Shown here piece after piece: positions 1 to 7,900 of a DNA stretch of 20,766 nucleotides. This DNA comes from an uncultured Anaerolineaceae bacterium (GTDB taxonomy: Bacteria > Chloroflexota > Anaerolineae > Anaerolineales > Anaerolineaceae). Position numbers and translations under genes: made by a program. The first letter of the stretch is position 1, and every line of letters starts with the position of its first letter. Under the pieces are notes generated by a model, which saw only the letters and a list, made by a program, of their open reading frames with translations, did not search any database and was not told the DNA's origin. Location: assembly GCA_937920255.1 (NCBI GenBank), contig CALDSL010000464.1, positions 1 to 20,766 on the forward strand. The letters are read 5' to 3'.

Positions 1-14
1 CTAAAACAGGGGAA

Positions 15-259
15 TAAAAGCATCACGAATAAGAGCCGAATAAGGGCCGAATGGCGCGAAAGAACATTAACACGAATGAAAAGCCGAATAAAACCGGATA
101 ACACGAATAGGAACGAATGAAACCGTATAGCACGAATAGTTTTTTATAATTTTTCCTAAGGCTTTATTCGTGTCATTCGGTCGTATTCGGCTTTTATTCG
201 TGTTAATGCTTTATTCGTCCCATTCGGCCAATATTCGGTTCTTATTCGTGATGCTTTTA
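15..259. repeat. Long imperfect inverted repeat made of ~10-bp CGAAT units
   Basis: The arms are 15-109 and 165-259, each 95 nt. The outer 19 bp pair perfectly (15-33 with 241-259). The whole arms match at about 85%, with two single-base indels. The left half (through the spacer unit at about 133) carries CGAAT eight times, all in one direction; the right half carries the complement ATTCG eight times. Units recur about every 9-12 bp with alternating flanks (CAC or GCC/ACC before GAAT). The 55-nt spacer is T-rich and holds a TATAAT at 145-150. The repeat ends inside the stop codon (257-259) of the minus-strand mannosyltransferase gene. It could fold as a long hairpin RNA and act as a terminator or stability element for that gene, or be a MITE-like or protein-binding array. 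No transposase or clear target duplication is seen. The first 256 nt hold no credible gene. Confidence 0.85.
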
Positions 260-1420
260 ATCCACCCACAGCCAAAGATAGTACAGGCTCATCAACAGGA
301 ACTGCGAGAGCAGCGCTGGCACAATCACCAGGCGCTTGTGGCGAATATTCTGGAACCAGGCCGCCAGGACGGCGAAGAACGGGAACATGATCAGCGCGTA
401 GCGCCCGTAGCCCACCAGCGGGATCTGGCGGTCCGGGGCGGAGAACATCAGCACCACCGTGGCCACCAGAAACCACCACTGCTCGCGCTTGAGCCGCTTC
501 CAGCCCCAGACGAGCGCGGCTATCGTCAGCAGGAACAGGACCAGGTCAGACCAGCCGCTGGTCATGTACCACGCGTTCTGGAATGCATTAAACATGCGCA
601 TCAGCGAAACCCACGGCCACTGCAGCCCGCGCTTCCAGAACTCTTCCTGCACCCAGGCATACGATGGAAAACCGGCGGCATAGCGCCAGGCCATGAACAG
701 GGCGGTGCCCATCAGCGGGGTGAACGGCACGGCCAGCAGCACCCAGTCAACCAGTTTCCTGCCCGGCGCGCGCAGGGCGCGAAACACTTCATACCCCAGC
801 AGGATGGCCAGCGGTACGCCCGTGCCGTGGCTCAGACCGGTGGCCAGGCCGTACAGGCTGGCCGGGAAGAAGCGCCGGCGGCGCGCCGCCTGGTAGGCGA
901 GTAGAATCAACATCAGCGAGAGCGCATTCGGAAAAGGCGCGAACAGGAAAAAGCTGGTTGGTAGCAGTAAGGCGGCTACGGTTGCACCACGCGCGGCGGT
1001 GAGGCCATAATCTTCTTCCACCAGTTTGTACATTACCTTGAGCGCCACCAGGGTGGCCAGGTTGCTGATGATCATCAGCGCCAGCAGCGAATTCATCCCG
1101 GTCAGCGCCACCAGGGCTGCGCCCAGCAGCGGGAAGAGCGGGAAAAACACGGTCGACTGCACCGCGGCGTAACCGTTCTCGACGATACGCTGGTAGTGGA
1201 TCGCGTCCCAGCGCTGCCAGAACCCGAGCAGTGGCTCCGCCAGCCCGCCGGTGATCGGTTCCAGTTCGTAGTACAGGTCCATGTTGGGCATAAACGGCAC
1301 CCCAACCGCCCAAACCCCGAGCGGCCAAAGGGTGAGGATGATGCGCGCAGCCAACCAGATGGTGATGCTCCAGCGCCAGGCAGGAGATAATTTCGCGAAG
1401 CGGTCGATGATCCTTTGCAT
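257..1420 (-). CDS. PIG-V-like (GT-C) membrane mannosyltransferase
   Basis: A 387-residue polytopic membrane protein that resembles the PIG-V / GPI mannosyltransferase 2 family. These enzymes move a sugar from a polyprenyl-phosphate donor on the outer face of the membrane. The support is the family-like stretch WDAIHYQRIVENGY (residues 71-84, with Trp71-Asp72), closely followed by FPLFPLL (93-99), and about eight further hydrophobic helices to the C-terminus. The frame is open upstream to 1519, but the ATG at 1420 is preferred because a good promoter (TTGGTA, 17 bp, TATAAT) ends 7 nt before it. An ATG at 1429 overlaps that -10 box. There is no Shine-Dalgarno site, so the mRNA may be leaderless. 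The stop lies in the edge of the CGAAT inverted repeat. The gene is divergent from the lipoprotein gene. The acceptor is unknown, and donor sugar specificity cannot be read from the sequence. Confidence 0.8.
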   Translation of the reverse strand: MQRIIDRFAKLSPAWRWSITIWLAARIILTLWPLGVWAVGVPFMPNMDLYYELEPITGGLAEPLLGFWQRWDAIHYQRIVENGYAAVQSTVFFPLFPLLGAALVALTGMNSLLALMIISNLATLVALKVMYKLVEEDYGLTAARGATVAALLLPTSFFLFAPFPNALSLMLILLAYQAARRRRFFPASLYGLATGLSHGTGVPLAILLGYEVFRALRAPGRKLVDWVLLAVPFTPLMGTALFMAWRYAAGFPSYAWVQEEFWKRGLQWPWVSLMRMFNAFQNAWYMTSGWSDLVLFLLTIAALVWGWKRLKREQWWFLVATVVLMFSAPDRQIPLVGYGRYALIMFPFFAVLAAWFQNIRHKRLVIVPALLSQFLLMSLYYLWLWVD

Positions 1421-1427
1421 ACCGTCC

Positions 1428-1456
1428 ATTATAATGGTTCCAATTGGTCGTACCAA
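1428..1456 (-). promoter_or_regulatory. Promoter of the PIG-V-like gene (likely leaderless)
   Basis: On the minus strand, -35 TTGGTA (1456-1451) and -10 TATAAT (1433-1428) are separated by exactly 17 bp. The expected start of transcription is about 1421, one base before the ATG at 1420. This is the best sigma-70-type promoter in the window. Confidence 0.65.
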
Positions 1457-1481
1457 CGAACACCCTTGTAAAGTGGAAGAT

Positions 1482-1490
1482 TGATATAAT
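1482..1490 (+). promoter_or_regulatory. Extended -10 promoter of the lipoprotein gene
   Basis: TGATATAAT (1482-1490) is a perfect extended -10 element (TGn plus TATAAT). No -35 at normal spacing is seen. Transcription should start near 1497, giving a leader of about 38 nt that contains the Shine-Dalgarno site GGGAGGG (1521-1527) before the ATG at 1535. It is divergent from the promoter at 1428-1456. Confidence 0.6.
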
Positions 1491-1534
1491 TTTTTCACCG
1501 ACAGTTTCGTTAAATGCACAGGGAGGGAAGCTTC

Positions 1535-2176
1535 ATGGTGAAGAGATTGTGGCTGTTGTGCCTGGTTGTGCTGTCCGCGTGCACCTATCTACCGGAAATA
1601 ACACCGCCGACCCCCGCGCCCTGCCCGACGATGGCGCCCTGCCCCACGGCCGCGCCCTGCCCGGCCGGTTGCCCCGAACCAACCCTGCTTCCCATCCCTA
1701 CGCTGACTGAAATCCCGCCGGCTGCGGCTCCCACCGAAGCCGCGACCGCCCTGCCAATGCCAACCGAGGCTGCGCCTCCTCAGGCTAAGCCATCTGCGGA
1801 CGCTTGGTATGTGATTGAAGCTGGCATGCCGCGTCTGGAAACCAACTTCGCCAACCCCGAGCTGGGCTGCGGCTGGATTGGGATCGGCGGGCAGGTGCTG
1901 GATGCGGTCGGCGAAGCCGAGTTGGGACGCGTCGTTGTGGTTGGCGGCGTGTACAACGGCATCAGCGTGGATCTGGTGGGCCTATCCGGTTCCGCGCCGC
2001 TGTTTGGCCCGGCCGGTTTTGAGCTCCGCCTGCCGGACGAGCTCTCGCTCTCGAGCCGCTTGTTCATCCAGGTCTACGATCTGGACGGCGCGCCGCTTTC
2101 CGACCCGGTGGCCGTTACCGCCCCGGCAGACTGCGACCAGACGCTGGTGATGGTCAATTTCCGCAAACAGGAATAA
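1535..2176 (+). CDS. Surface lipoprotein with Cys-Pro-rich linker
   Basis: A 213-residue predicted lipoprotein. It has a short positively charged start, a hydrophobic helix and the lipobox LSAC, with Cys16 as the lipidation site. Residues of about 20-75 form a low-complexity linker rich in Pro, Thr and Ala, including four Pro-Cys-Pro or Gly-Cys-Pro steps in its first half. The rest (about 79-213) looks like one beta-rich globular domain containing GCGWIGIGG and ending in a strand-like segment; I do not recognise its family. The start at 1535 is chosen over 1514 because GGGAGGG sits 7 nt upstream and the lipoprotein signal begins there. The gene leads the plus-strand block containing Wzz- and Wzy-like proteins, so a role in the export or anchoring of surface polymer is possible but is inferred only from position. 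Confidence 0.8.
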   Translation: MVKRLWLLCLVVLSACTYLPEITPPTPAPCPTMAPCPTAAPCPAGCPEPTLLPIPTLTEIPPAAAPTEAATALPMPTEAAPPQAKPSADAWYVIEAGMPRLETNFANPELGCGWIGIGGQVLDAVGEAELGRVVVVGGVYNGISVDLVGLSGSAPLFGPAGFELRLPDELSLSSRLFIQVYDLDGAPLSDPVAVTAPADCDQTLVMVNFRKQE

Positions 2177-2197
2177 TGGTTGGTGGTTCAGGTGAAG

Positions 2198-2203
2198 TAT
2201 AAT
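2198..2203 (+). promoter_or_regulatory. Possible -10 box before the Wzz-like gene
   Basis: TATAAT lies in the 39-nt gap between the lipoprotein and the Wzz-like gene, 12 nt before the ATG at 2216. No -35 is seen at normal spacing (TTGGTG at 2180-2185 is too near) and no Shine-Dalgarno site is present, so a short-leader transcript is possible. The support is weak. Confidence 0.35.
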
Positions 2204-2215
2204 TAACAGCCAGCG

Positions 2216-3010
2216 ATGGACACAGACTTCACATTCGACCGCGTGGTAGAACGAGCCTTCCGGGGCTGGTGGCTGGTAGCGGCCCTCACGATTTTGGGCG
2301 GCTTGCTGGGTTTTGCGTTTTCGGCGATGCGCCCGGCCCTCTACGAAGCCCGGGCTGAATTCACCTTTAACATCGACTTCGCGCGCACCGGCATTCTCAG
2401 CGATGTGGAGCAGGACCAGGCGTTCGAAGCCCTCTCGGACATCATCTTTTCCAGCCAGGTGTTCGAGCAGACTGTTTCCGACGCCCAGGCGCAGGGTATC
2501 TCGATTGACCTCGCCTCCCTGCAGGCCAATATCAGCAAGGAACGCGCTCTGAATAACTGGATTTTCCGCTTGCGGATGCCCGATCCGCAGGACGCCGCCG
2601 CAGTCGCCAATCTGTGGGGAGCGCGCGCGCTGGCGGCGCTGGAAGAAACCTCGCGCGCCGCGCTGGAGGTGGGCGTGCTGCAATCGCATCTGGACGGTCT
2701 TGAGCGCTGCCTGTCAACCTCTGTGGCCAGCGATCCGGTGCAGGGCGCGTGCGCGGGAGCGTCCCTGCCGGAGATTCAGTTGGATATTGCCAGCGCGGGC
2801 GAAGCCATCACCGCCGCGCGCACGGCGAGCCGCGGGATGTTGCCCGGCATGGGCTTCCAATGGACACAGCAGGCGATGCCCGATGCGCGGCCAGTCGCCT
2901 ACGGACGCGCCGGTCTGGTGCTGGCCGGCGCGCTGGTGGGGCTGCTGGCGTCCGTCTTCCTGGTGGAACTGGGGCTGGCAGACCGGATCGCGGGCCGGCG
3001 CCATGCGTGA
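2216..3010 (+). CDS. Wzz-like polysaccharide co-polymerase
   Basis: A 264-residue protein with the layout of chain-length determinant proteins. It has a short cytoplasmic N-terminus, a first membrane helix (about 18-38) followed by a Pro and a YEARAEF beta-strand, an external, mostly helical domain of about 190 residues, and a second membrane helix (about 231-251) with a short basic tail. Such proteins set polymer length together with a Wzy polymerase, which matches the next gene: the two overlap by 8 nt (3003-3010). It lacks the cytoplasmic BY-kinase domain found in some relatives. Family assignment rests on topology, the N-terminal pattern and context, because sequence conservation in this family is low. 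Confidence 0.7.
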   Translation: MDTDFTFDRVVERAFRGWWLVAALTILGGLLGFAFSAMRPALYEARAEFTFNIDFARTGILSDVEQDQAFEALSDIIFSSQVFEQTVSDAQAQGISIDLASLQANISKERALNNWIFRLRMPDPQDAAAVANLWGARALAALEETSRAALEVGVLQSHLDGLERCLSTSVASDPVQGACAGASLPEIQLDIASAGEAITAARTASRGMLPGMGFQWTQQAMPDARPVAYGRAGLVLAGALVGLLASVFLVELGLADRIAGRRHA

Positions 3011-4478
3011 GCGGCTGCTTGCCGTTGTTTGGGCGCTGCTGCTCCTGCTGCTGCCGGTGACCAGCATGCCCCTGGTGCAAAAAATCGTGCGTTCCAGCAC
3101 GGTGGCTTCGCCGTCGCTGCTGCTGCTGGCGTTGATGCTGGTGTTGTGGCTGCTGCCGTACCTGCTGCGCCGTGGACATCTGCCCGGCGCGTTCTGGCCG
3201 CTGGGCGCATTTACACTGGCGGCGCTGATCTCCTGGGCGGCGAGCTTTTTTCTGGCCACCCCTTCCTACAAAGGCGTTTCCGTCATCAGCGAGGGCGCGC
3301 AGGCATTTATCACCCTGGCCATTGGGCTGGCGTATTACCTGGTGAGCAGCACCTGGGTTTCCAGTAGCGACAGGCTGCAAGCCACCCTGCGCTGGATCAA
3401 CATTGCCGGGCTGCTGATCATCGTGTGGTCGGCGGCACAGGCTGCGGCCTGGTTCAGCGCCAACCGTTATCCCGGCTGGATGCGTGATTTTCAAGATCTG
3501 CTCTCGCTCGGCCCGCTCTACCGCCAGCGCGTGACCGGTTTCGCGCTCGAACCGTCGTGGCTGGCGCACCAGTTGAACATGCTCTACCTGCCGGTGTGGC
3601 TGGCGGCCACGGTGCGCAACACCAGCGCCCACAACCGGCGCGTGCTGGGGATTACGCTCGAAAATGCGCTGCTGCTGGGCGGCGTGGCCACCATGGCGCT
3701 GACCCTCTCGCGGGTGGGGTTTCTGGCGTTCCTGGCGATGCTGGCGTTCCTTCTGTTGCGTCTGGCAATCTGGCTGGTGCGGCAAATGCAAGGCTGGCTC
3801 GCGGCTCGTATTCGCGCCCCCTGGCTGGAACGCCCGGCCGGCCGCGCGATGATCACTGCTGCCATTGTGACGCTACTGCTGGTTGTCTCGCTGGCGGCCG
3901 CGTTTGGCGGGCTGTACGTGTTCAGCAAGGTCGACCCGCGCATGGCCAATGTGTACGACCTGATCTTCCTGCGCGACAGCGGCTTCGCCATATATGCCAA
4001 CCGGTTGCAGTTTGGTGAGCGTGTTGTCTACTGGCAGGCGGGCTGGAATATCTTCGAGCAATATCCGCTGCTGGGCGTCGGTCTTGGTAACGCCGGTTTT
4101 TATTTTACCGACGCGCTGCCCCCCAACGCCTGGCAGTTATCCGAGGTGCGCCGGCTGATGTGGCACGCCGGCGGGTTGTTGAACACCAAAAACCTGTGGG
4201 CGCGCCTGCTTTCGGAAACCGGTATAGCCGGTTTTGCTTTCTTCATTTCCTGGCTATACTTAGGTTTCATATCCGCCCACAGCCTGCTGCGCCGCGCCAA
4301 CCCGCTGCAGGTGACGATGGGCTATGTGGGCATTTTTGTGCTGCTGGCGCTCATCTTCGAAGGCTTCAGCATCGATTCCTTCGCCATGCCTTACTGGTGG
4401 GTATCATTGGGTCTGGTCACGGCCGCATTCCGGCTGCGTCCCAGGCCGTCGGAAAAAGCGAACGTATTGGGAGAGTGA
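3003..4478 (+). CDS. O-antigen ligase/polymerase-like protein (Wzy_C type)
   Basis: A 491-residue protein with about ten to twelve membrane helices. The family signs are GFALEPSWLA (179-188), TLSRVGFL (234-241) and, in the external loop, a conserved-type block around residues 337-361 with ERVVYWQAGW and EQYPLLGVGLG. These match the Wzy_C domain shared by O-antigen ligases and exopolysaccharide polymerases, which join polyprenyl-diphosphate-linked glycans on the outer face of the membrane. The frame is open back to 2700, but the ATG at 3003 begins a signal-anchor-like helix and overlaps the stop of the Wzz-like gene, suggesting coupled translation. The Wzz partner favours a polymerase over a ligase. 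No Wzx flippase is visible in the window. Confidence 0.85.
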   Translation: MRERLLAVVWALLLLLLPVTSMPLVQKIVRSSTVASPSLLLLALMLVLWLLPYLLRRGHLPGAFWPLGAFTLAALISWAASFFLATPSYKGVSVISEGAQAFITLAIGLAYYLVSSTWVSSSDRLQATLRWINIAGLLIIVWSAAQAAAWFSANRYPGWMRDFQDLLSLGPLYRQRVTGFALEPSWLAHQLNMLYLPVWLAATVRNTSAHNRRVLGITLENALLLGGVATMALTLSRVGFLAFLAMLAFLLLRLAIWLVRQMQGWLAARIRAPWLERPAGRAMITAAIVTLLLVVSLAAAFGGLYVFSKVDPRMANVYDLIFLRDSGFAIYANRLQFGERVVYWQAGWNIFEQYPLLGVGLGNAGFYFTDALPPNAWQLSEVRRLMWHAGGLLNTKNLWARLLSETGIAGFAFFISWLYLGFISAHSLLRRANPLQVTMGYVGIFVLLALIFEGFSIDSFAMPYWWVSLGLVTAAFRLRPRPSEKANVLGE

Positions 4479-4482
4479 TTGC

Positions 4483-6516
4483 ATGCAACAAAAAAACAAC
4501 ACCATCTGGATCGTTATAATTGTCGCCCTGGTACTGGCTATCTGCTGCTGTATCGCTGCCGTCGCGCTGGGGGCGGGCTTGTTTATTTTCAACGCAAGCA
4601 GCAACATCGAAATCGACATGCCGCAGGTGACGCTGATCCCGCCGTTCGAGCCGGAAGCAAAACAAACGCCAGTGGCATTCCCCACCCCCATGCCACAGCA
4701 GGAAGAGGTTGACGTCAGCGCCGCACAGCAAACGCTGGATACGCTCCAGTCCGCGGAAATTCCGCCCAACGATGTGCGCGAAGTGGCCCAGCGTTTGAAA
4801 GGTATCCCAAACATCCCCGAGACGGTCGAGACCCCGCCGGATTACAACGTCGGCGATCGCGAAACCTTCTTCGTCTCCAATGTAGACACCAACGAAACGC
4901 GCGAAGCCACCCTGGTGTTGCGTTATGAAACCGACCACGCCTATATCTGGGTCGAGGAGGGTGTCAGCACCAATTCGGATGAGGTGGCAGCGCTGGCGCT
5001 GGAATTTGAGAACAAGATTTACCCCACCAACCGCAACTTCTTTGGCAGCGAATGGACGCCCGGCATCGACAACGACCCGCACGTGTACATCTTCTTCGCG
5101 CGTGACCTGGGTGACAGTATCGCCGGGTATTTTTCCTCCAGCGATTCCGTGCACCCGCTGGCGCACCCGTACTCGAACGGGCGCGAATCCTTCTTCCTCA
5201 ACGCCGATAACCTTGGCATGGACGAAGAGGCGTACAGCGTGCTGGCGCACGAGTTCCAGCATATGATCCACTGGTATCGCGACTCAAACGAGACATCGTG
5301 GATGAATGAAGGCTTCTCGATGCTGGCTGAATTGCTCAACGGCTACGAAACCGGGTACTTTGACTACCTGTACGCCTCGCAGCCCGACCAGTCTTTGAAT
5401 GACTGGCCCAATGATTCCAGCGCCACCACGCCCTATTACGGCTCATCTTTCCTGTACCTGGCCTATTTCCTTGACCGCTTTGGCGACGACGCTACCAAAG
5501 CTCTGGTGGCCGAACAGGAAAACAACCTGGAGAGCGTCGACCTGGTGCTGAGTAACCTCGGCGCGCGCGATGCGCAATCCAACCAGTCGGTCAACGCCGA
5601 CGATGTTTTTGCCGACTGGGTGGTGACCAACTACCTGCACGACAGCAGCGTTGGCGACGGGCGCTATCAGTACGGCAATTACAGCGGCGCTCCGCGTACC
5701 AGCGACACGGAAGAGATCAACAACTGCACAGGTGACTGGCAGAACCGTTCGGTCAACCAGTATGGGGTGGACTACATCCGCGTGTCGTGCAATGCGCCCG
5801 TCACGCTGAATTTGGAAGGCACGCAGGAAGTGGGGCTGGTGCCGGAAGATCCCTATTCCGGACAGTACGCGTTCTGGTCCAACAAAGGCGACGATTCCGA
5901 CATCACCCTGACCCAGTCATTCGACCTGACTCAGGTGAGCGGCCCGGTGGAGCTGCAGTATCGGGTATGGTATGACATCGAAGAAGATTACGATTACCTG
6001 TACCTGACCGCTTCGGTGGACGGTTCGACCTGGAAGATTGTTGACACTCCGAACTGCACCCTGGAAAACCCATCTGGTAACAGTTTTGGCTGCGGTTATA
6101 GCGGCGTCAGCGCCGGCTGGATTGAGCAGACGGTCGATCTATCCGACTTTGCCGGCCAGCAGGTGCAGTTGCGGTTTGAGTACATCACCGATGGCGCCGT
6201 GAACGGCGAAGGTTTGCTGCTGGATGATGTCAGCATCCCCGCTATCGACTACAGCACCGATTTTGAAACCGATGACGGTGGTTGGGAACCGGCCGGTTTC
6301 GTGCGCGTGCAAAATCGGCTGCCGCAGACCTACCGCGTTTCGATCATCCGCGAAGGCAGCCAGACCACGGTGGAAACCTTCACCCTCGCTCCCGGCGAAC
6401 CGCTCAGCGTACAGCTTGACTTTGGCGGCCAGTTGGACGATGCGGTGGTCGTGGTTAGCGGCACCGCGCGTTACACCCGCCAGGACGCGGTCTACCGCTT
6501 CTCGTTCCAGCCCTAA
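4483..6516 (+). CDS. InhA-like (M6-type) secreted zinc metallopeptidase, membrane-anchored
   Basis: A 677-residue protein. Residues of about 8-35 are one hydrophobic helix containing three consecutive Cys, probably an uncleaved anchor; there is no proper lipobox. A Pro/Glu-rich linker follows. The catalytic domain carries HEFQH (256-260) and WMNEG (273-277), so His256, His260 and probably Glu276 bind zinc and Glu257 is the catalytic base. The C-terminal part (about 430-650) has the VEG-type beta domain of immune inhibitor A peptidases, including YDIEEDYDY (497-505) and LLLDDVSI, and then a further beta module. The HEFQHMI form also resembles M30 peptidases, so the exact family is open. The start at 4483 follows GGGAGAG by 7 nt and lies 4 nt after the Wzy-like gene, so it is probably cotranscribed. 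The stop overlaps the convergent GT4 gene's stop. Confidence 0.85.
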   Translation: MQQKNNTIWIVIIVALVLAICCCIAAVALGAGLFIFNASSNIEIDMPQVTLIPPFEPEAKQTPVAFPTPMPQQEEVDVSAAQQTLDTLQSAEIPPNDVREVAQRLKGIPNIPETVETPPDYNVGDRETFFVSNVDTNETREATLVLRYETDHAYIWVEEGVSTNSDEVAALALEFENKIYPTNRNFFGSEWTPGIDNDPHVYIFFARDLGDSIAGYFSSSDSVHPLAHPYSNGRESFFLNADNLGMDEEAYSVLAHEFQHMIHWYRDSNETSWMNEGFSMLAELLNGYETGYFDYLYASQPDQSLNDWPNDSSATTPYYGSSFLYLAYFLDRFGDDATKALVAEQENNLESVDLVLSNLGARDAQSNQSVNADDVFADWVVTNYLHDSSVGDGRYQYGNYSGAPRTSDTEEINNCTGDWQNRSVNQYGVDYIRVSCNAPVTLNLEGTQEVGLVPEDPYSGQYAFWSNKGDDSDITLTQSFDLTQVSGPVELQYRVWYDIEEDYDYLYLTASVDGSTWKIVDTPNCTLENPSGNSFGCGYSGVSAGWIEQTVDLSDFAGQQVQLRFEYITDGAVNGEGLLLDDVSIPAIDYSTDFETDDGGWEPAGFVRVQNRLPQTYRVSIIREGSQTTVETFTLAPGEPLSVQLDFGGQLDDAVVVVSGTARYTRQDAVYRFSFQP

Positions 6517-7874
6517 ATCGCCGGGGTAATCGAAGAACCGTGCTCGCACGGCTGCTGGGTTGATCTTCCCAGCAGCCGTTCATATTGAGCATAAATTTCC
6601 GCAATCTCTTCAGAGGCGTCTTTCACATAGGGGATGCCGCTTTCCAGGCGCTGGAATAACCCGGGCTCTTCCATCACGCGCCGCATCTGCCGCGCCAGGT
6701 CTTTGACGTCGTTGAGGGCAAAGGTCAGCCCGCTCTTCTCGTTCTCCACCAGCTCGGCCATGCCGCCCAGGTCCGTGGCGATCACGGGGATGCGCATCTT
6801 GAAGGCTTCCAGGATCACAGTGGGGCAGTTTTCGTACCAGCGCGACGGCACGATCAGCACGTCGATGTTTTCCAGCACTTCGAACACCCTGTTCCCCTGA
6901 AACGGCCCGCAGAAACGGACGGCGTAGTGCCCGCCGGTCATTTTTTGCATGCGTCTATAGTAGGCAGGGTCATCCTGGCTGCGTCCCCAGATCTGAAGCG
7001 AGCAGGCATGGCCGGCGTTGATCAGTTCCATCATAGCCGTAACGATCATATCGACGCCTTTGTGGCTTTTCATCTGCCCCATGTAACCAAAGTGAATGTG
7101 CAGCGGCTGCTCGCTGGTGTGTTTGGGTTTGATGTGGCTTGGTCGGTCGACGCCGTGCCGGATCATAACCGTGTTGGGGTGAATATAGCCGTACTCGGCA
7201 TATTTCTGGAGAATAAACTGCGAAGGCGCGATGATCAGATCGGCCTGGTTGAAGGCGTTCGTCATCACCTCGTGCCGGTCAGATACTTCGGTGCTCTTGC
7301 GCTTGGCAAACGATGTGTACTGCGCGATGGTCCAGAAGGCATCCGCCATCACCGGTGAGGCTTCCTTGAGGTAATAGAAGCGGCGTTTGCCTTCCAACAG
7401 GCAGCGGCCGCATTTTTCGTCCGTATCCGGGCCGCTGCACAGGCTGGAATCCACGTGCATCAAATTAAGCCGCGGGCACATGAAGAAATACTCGGTCAGG
7501 GTGAGCACGACCGGGATGCCCATCTCATGGGCGGTGTGGATTACCTGGCCGCCCAGCAGGTAACCGCTGATCAGGTGGATAAGATCAAATTTCCCGCGCT
7601 CAAGGACGGGTTTGAGCGCCTGGCCGATCATGGGGTTGTCGTACAGGTTGGTGAATTCGTTTCCAGCGTAGATATCGAACGAAAGCCGGTGCACCTGAAA
7701 ACCATCCTGTTCGACGGTGGACACCTCGGGAACGGGGTGGTTGAGATGGCCAATGGTGAAAACTTCAACGTGATGGCCATGCTGCGCGAGCCATACAGCG
7801 ATTCTTTCTGCTGCTCTCTCCGCACCAGTATTTTGAAGGGGTGGGAACCCGTGTACGGCAACTAATACGCGCAT
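6513..7874 (-). CDS. GT4-family glycosyltransferase
   Basis: A 453-residue GT-B fold retaining glycosyltransferase. The N-terminal domain has HGFPPLQNTGAER (8-20), the typical acceptor-side glycine loop of GT4 enzymes. The C-terminal domain has FGYMGQMKSHKGVD (262-275) and SRWYENCPTVILEAF (344-358), with the EX7E motif that binds the nucleotide sugar. Cys133, Cys146, Cys155 and Cys158 (the last pair in CGRC) form a cluster in the N-terminal domain that could bind a metal; such an insert occurs in some GT4 enzymes. It is expected to be cytoplasmic or peripheral at the inner face of the membrane. GGGAG lies 5 nt before the ATG. The gene begins just past the terminator of the YtxH-like gene and converges on the peptidase gene with a 4-nt overlap of the stops. 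Donor and acceptor sugars are unknown. Confidence 0.9.
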   Translation of the reverse strand: MRVLVAVHGFPPLQNTGAERAAERIAVWLAQHGHHVEVFTIGHLNHPVPEVSTVEQDGFQVHRLSFDIYAGNEFTNLYDNPMIGQALKPVLERGKFDLIHLISGYLLGGQVIHTAHEMGIPVVLTLTEYFFMCPRLNLMHVDSSLCSGPDTDEKCGRCLLEGKRRFYYLKEASPVMADAFWTIAQYTSFAKRKSTEVSDRHEVMTNAFNQADLIIAPSQFILQKYAEYGYIHPNTVMIRHGVDRPSHIKPKHTSEQPLHIHFGYMGQMKSHKGVDMIVTAMMELINAGHACSLQIWGRSQDDPAYYRRMQKMTGGHYAVRFCGPFQGNRVFEVLENIDVLIVPSRWYENCPTVILEAFKMRIPVIATDLGGMAELVENEKSGLTFALNDVKDLARQMRRVMEEPGLFQRLESGIPYVKDASEEIAEIYAQYERLLGRSTQQPCEHGSSITPAI

Positions 7875-7900
7875 AATCTCCCTATGATATTTGCTGTCTT

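Noticed and set aside
1..259. CRISPR array or insertion sequence end for the CGAAT repeats
   Set aside because: Units are about 10 bp and degenerate, with no unique spacers of constant length and no transposase or flanking target duplication.
156..479. Small minus-strand frame at the left edge
   Set aside because: It crosses the inverted repeat and the end of the mannosyltransferase gene in another frame; no family or ribosome site.
1466..1490. TTGTAA as a -35 box with the TATAAT at 1485
   Set aside because: The spacing is only 13 bp; the extended -10 TGATATAAT explains the promoter without it.
1421..1519. Longer start for the PIG-V-like gene at 1519 or 1429
   Set aside because: The region holds two divergent promoters; the ATG at 1429 lies within the -10 box and would not be in the transcript.
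2700..3002. Upstream extension of the Wzy-like reading frame
   Set aside because: It lies inside the Wzz-like gene in another frame with Arg/Trp/Pro-rich composition typical of shadow frames; the ATG at 3003 starts a proper membrane helix.
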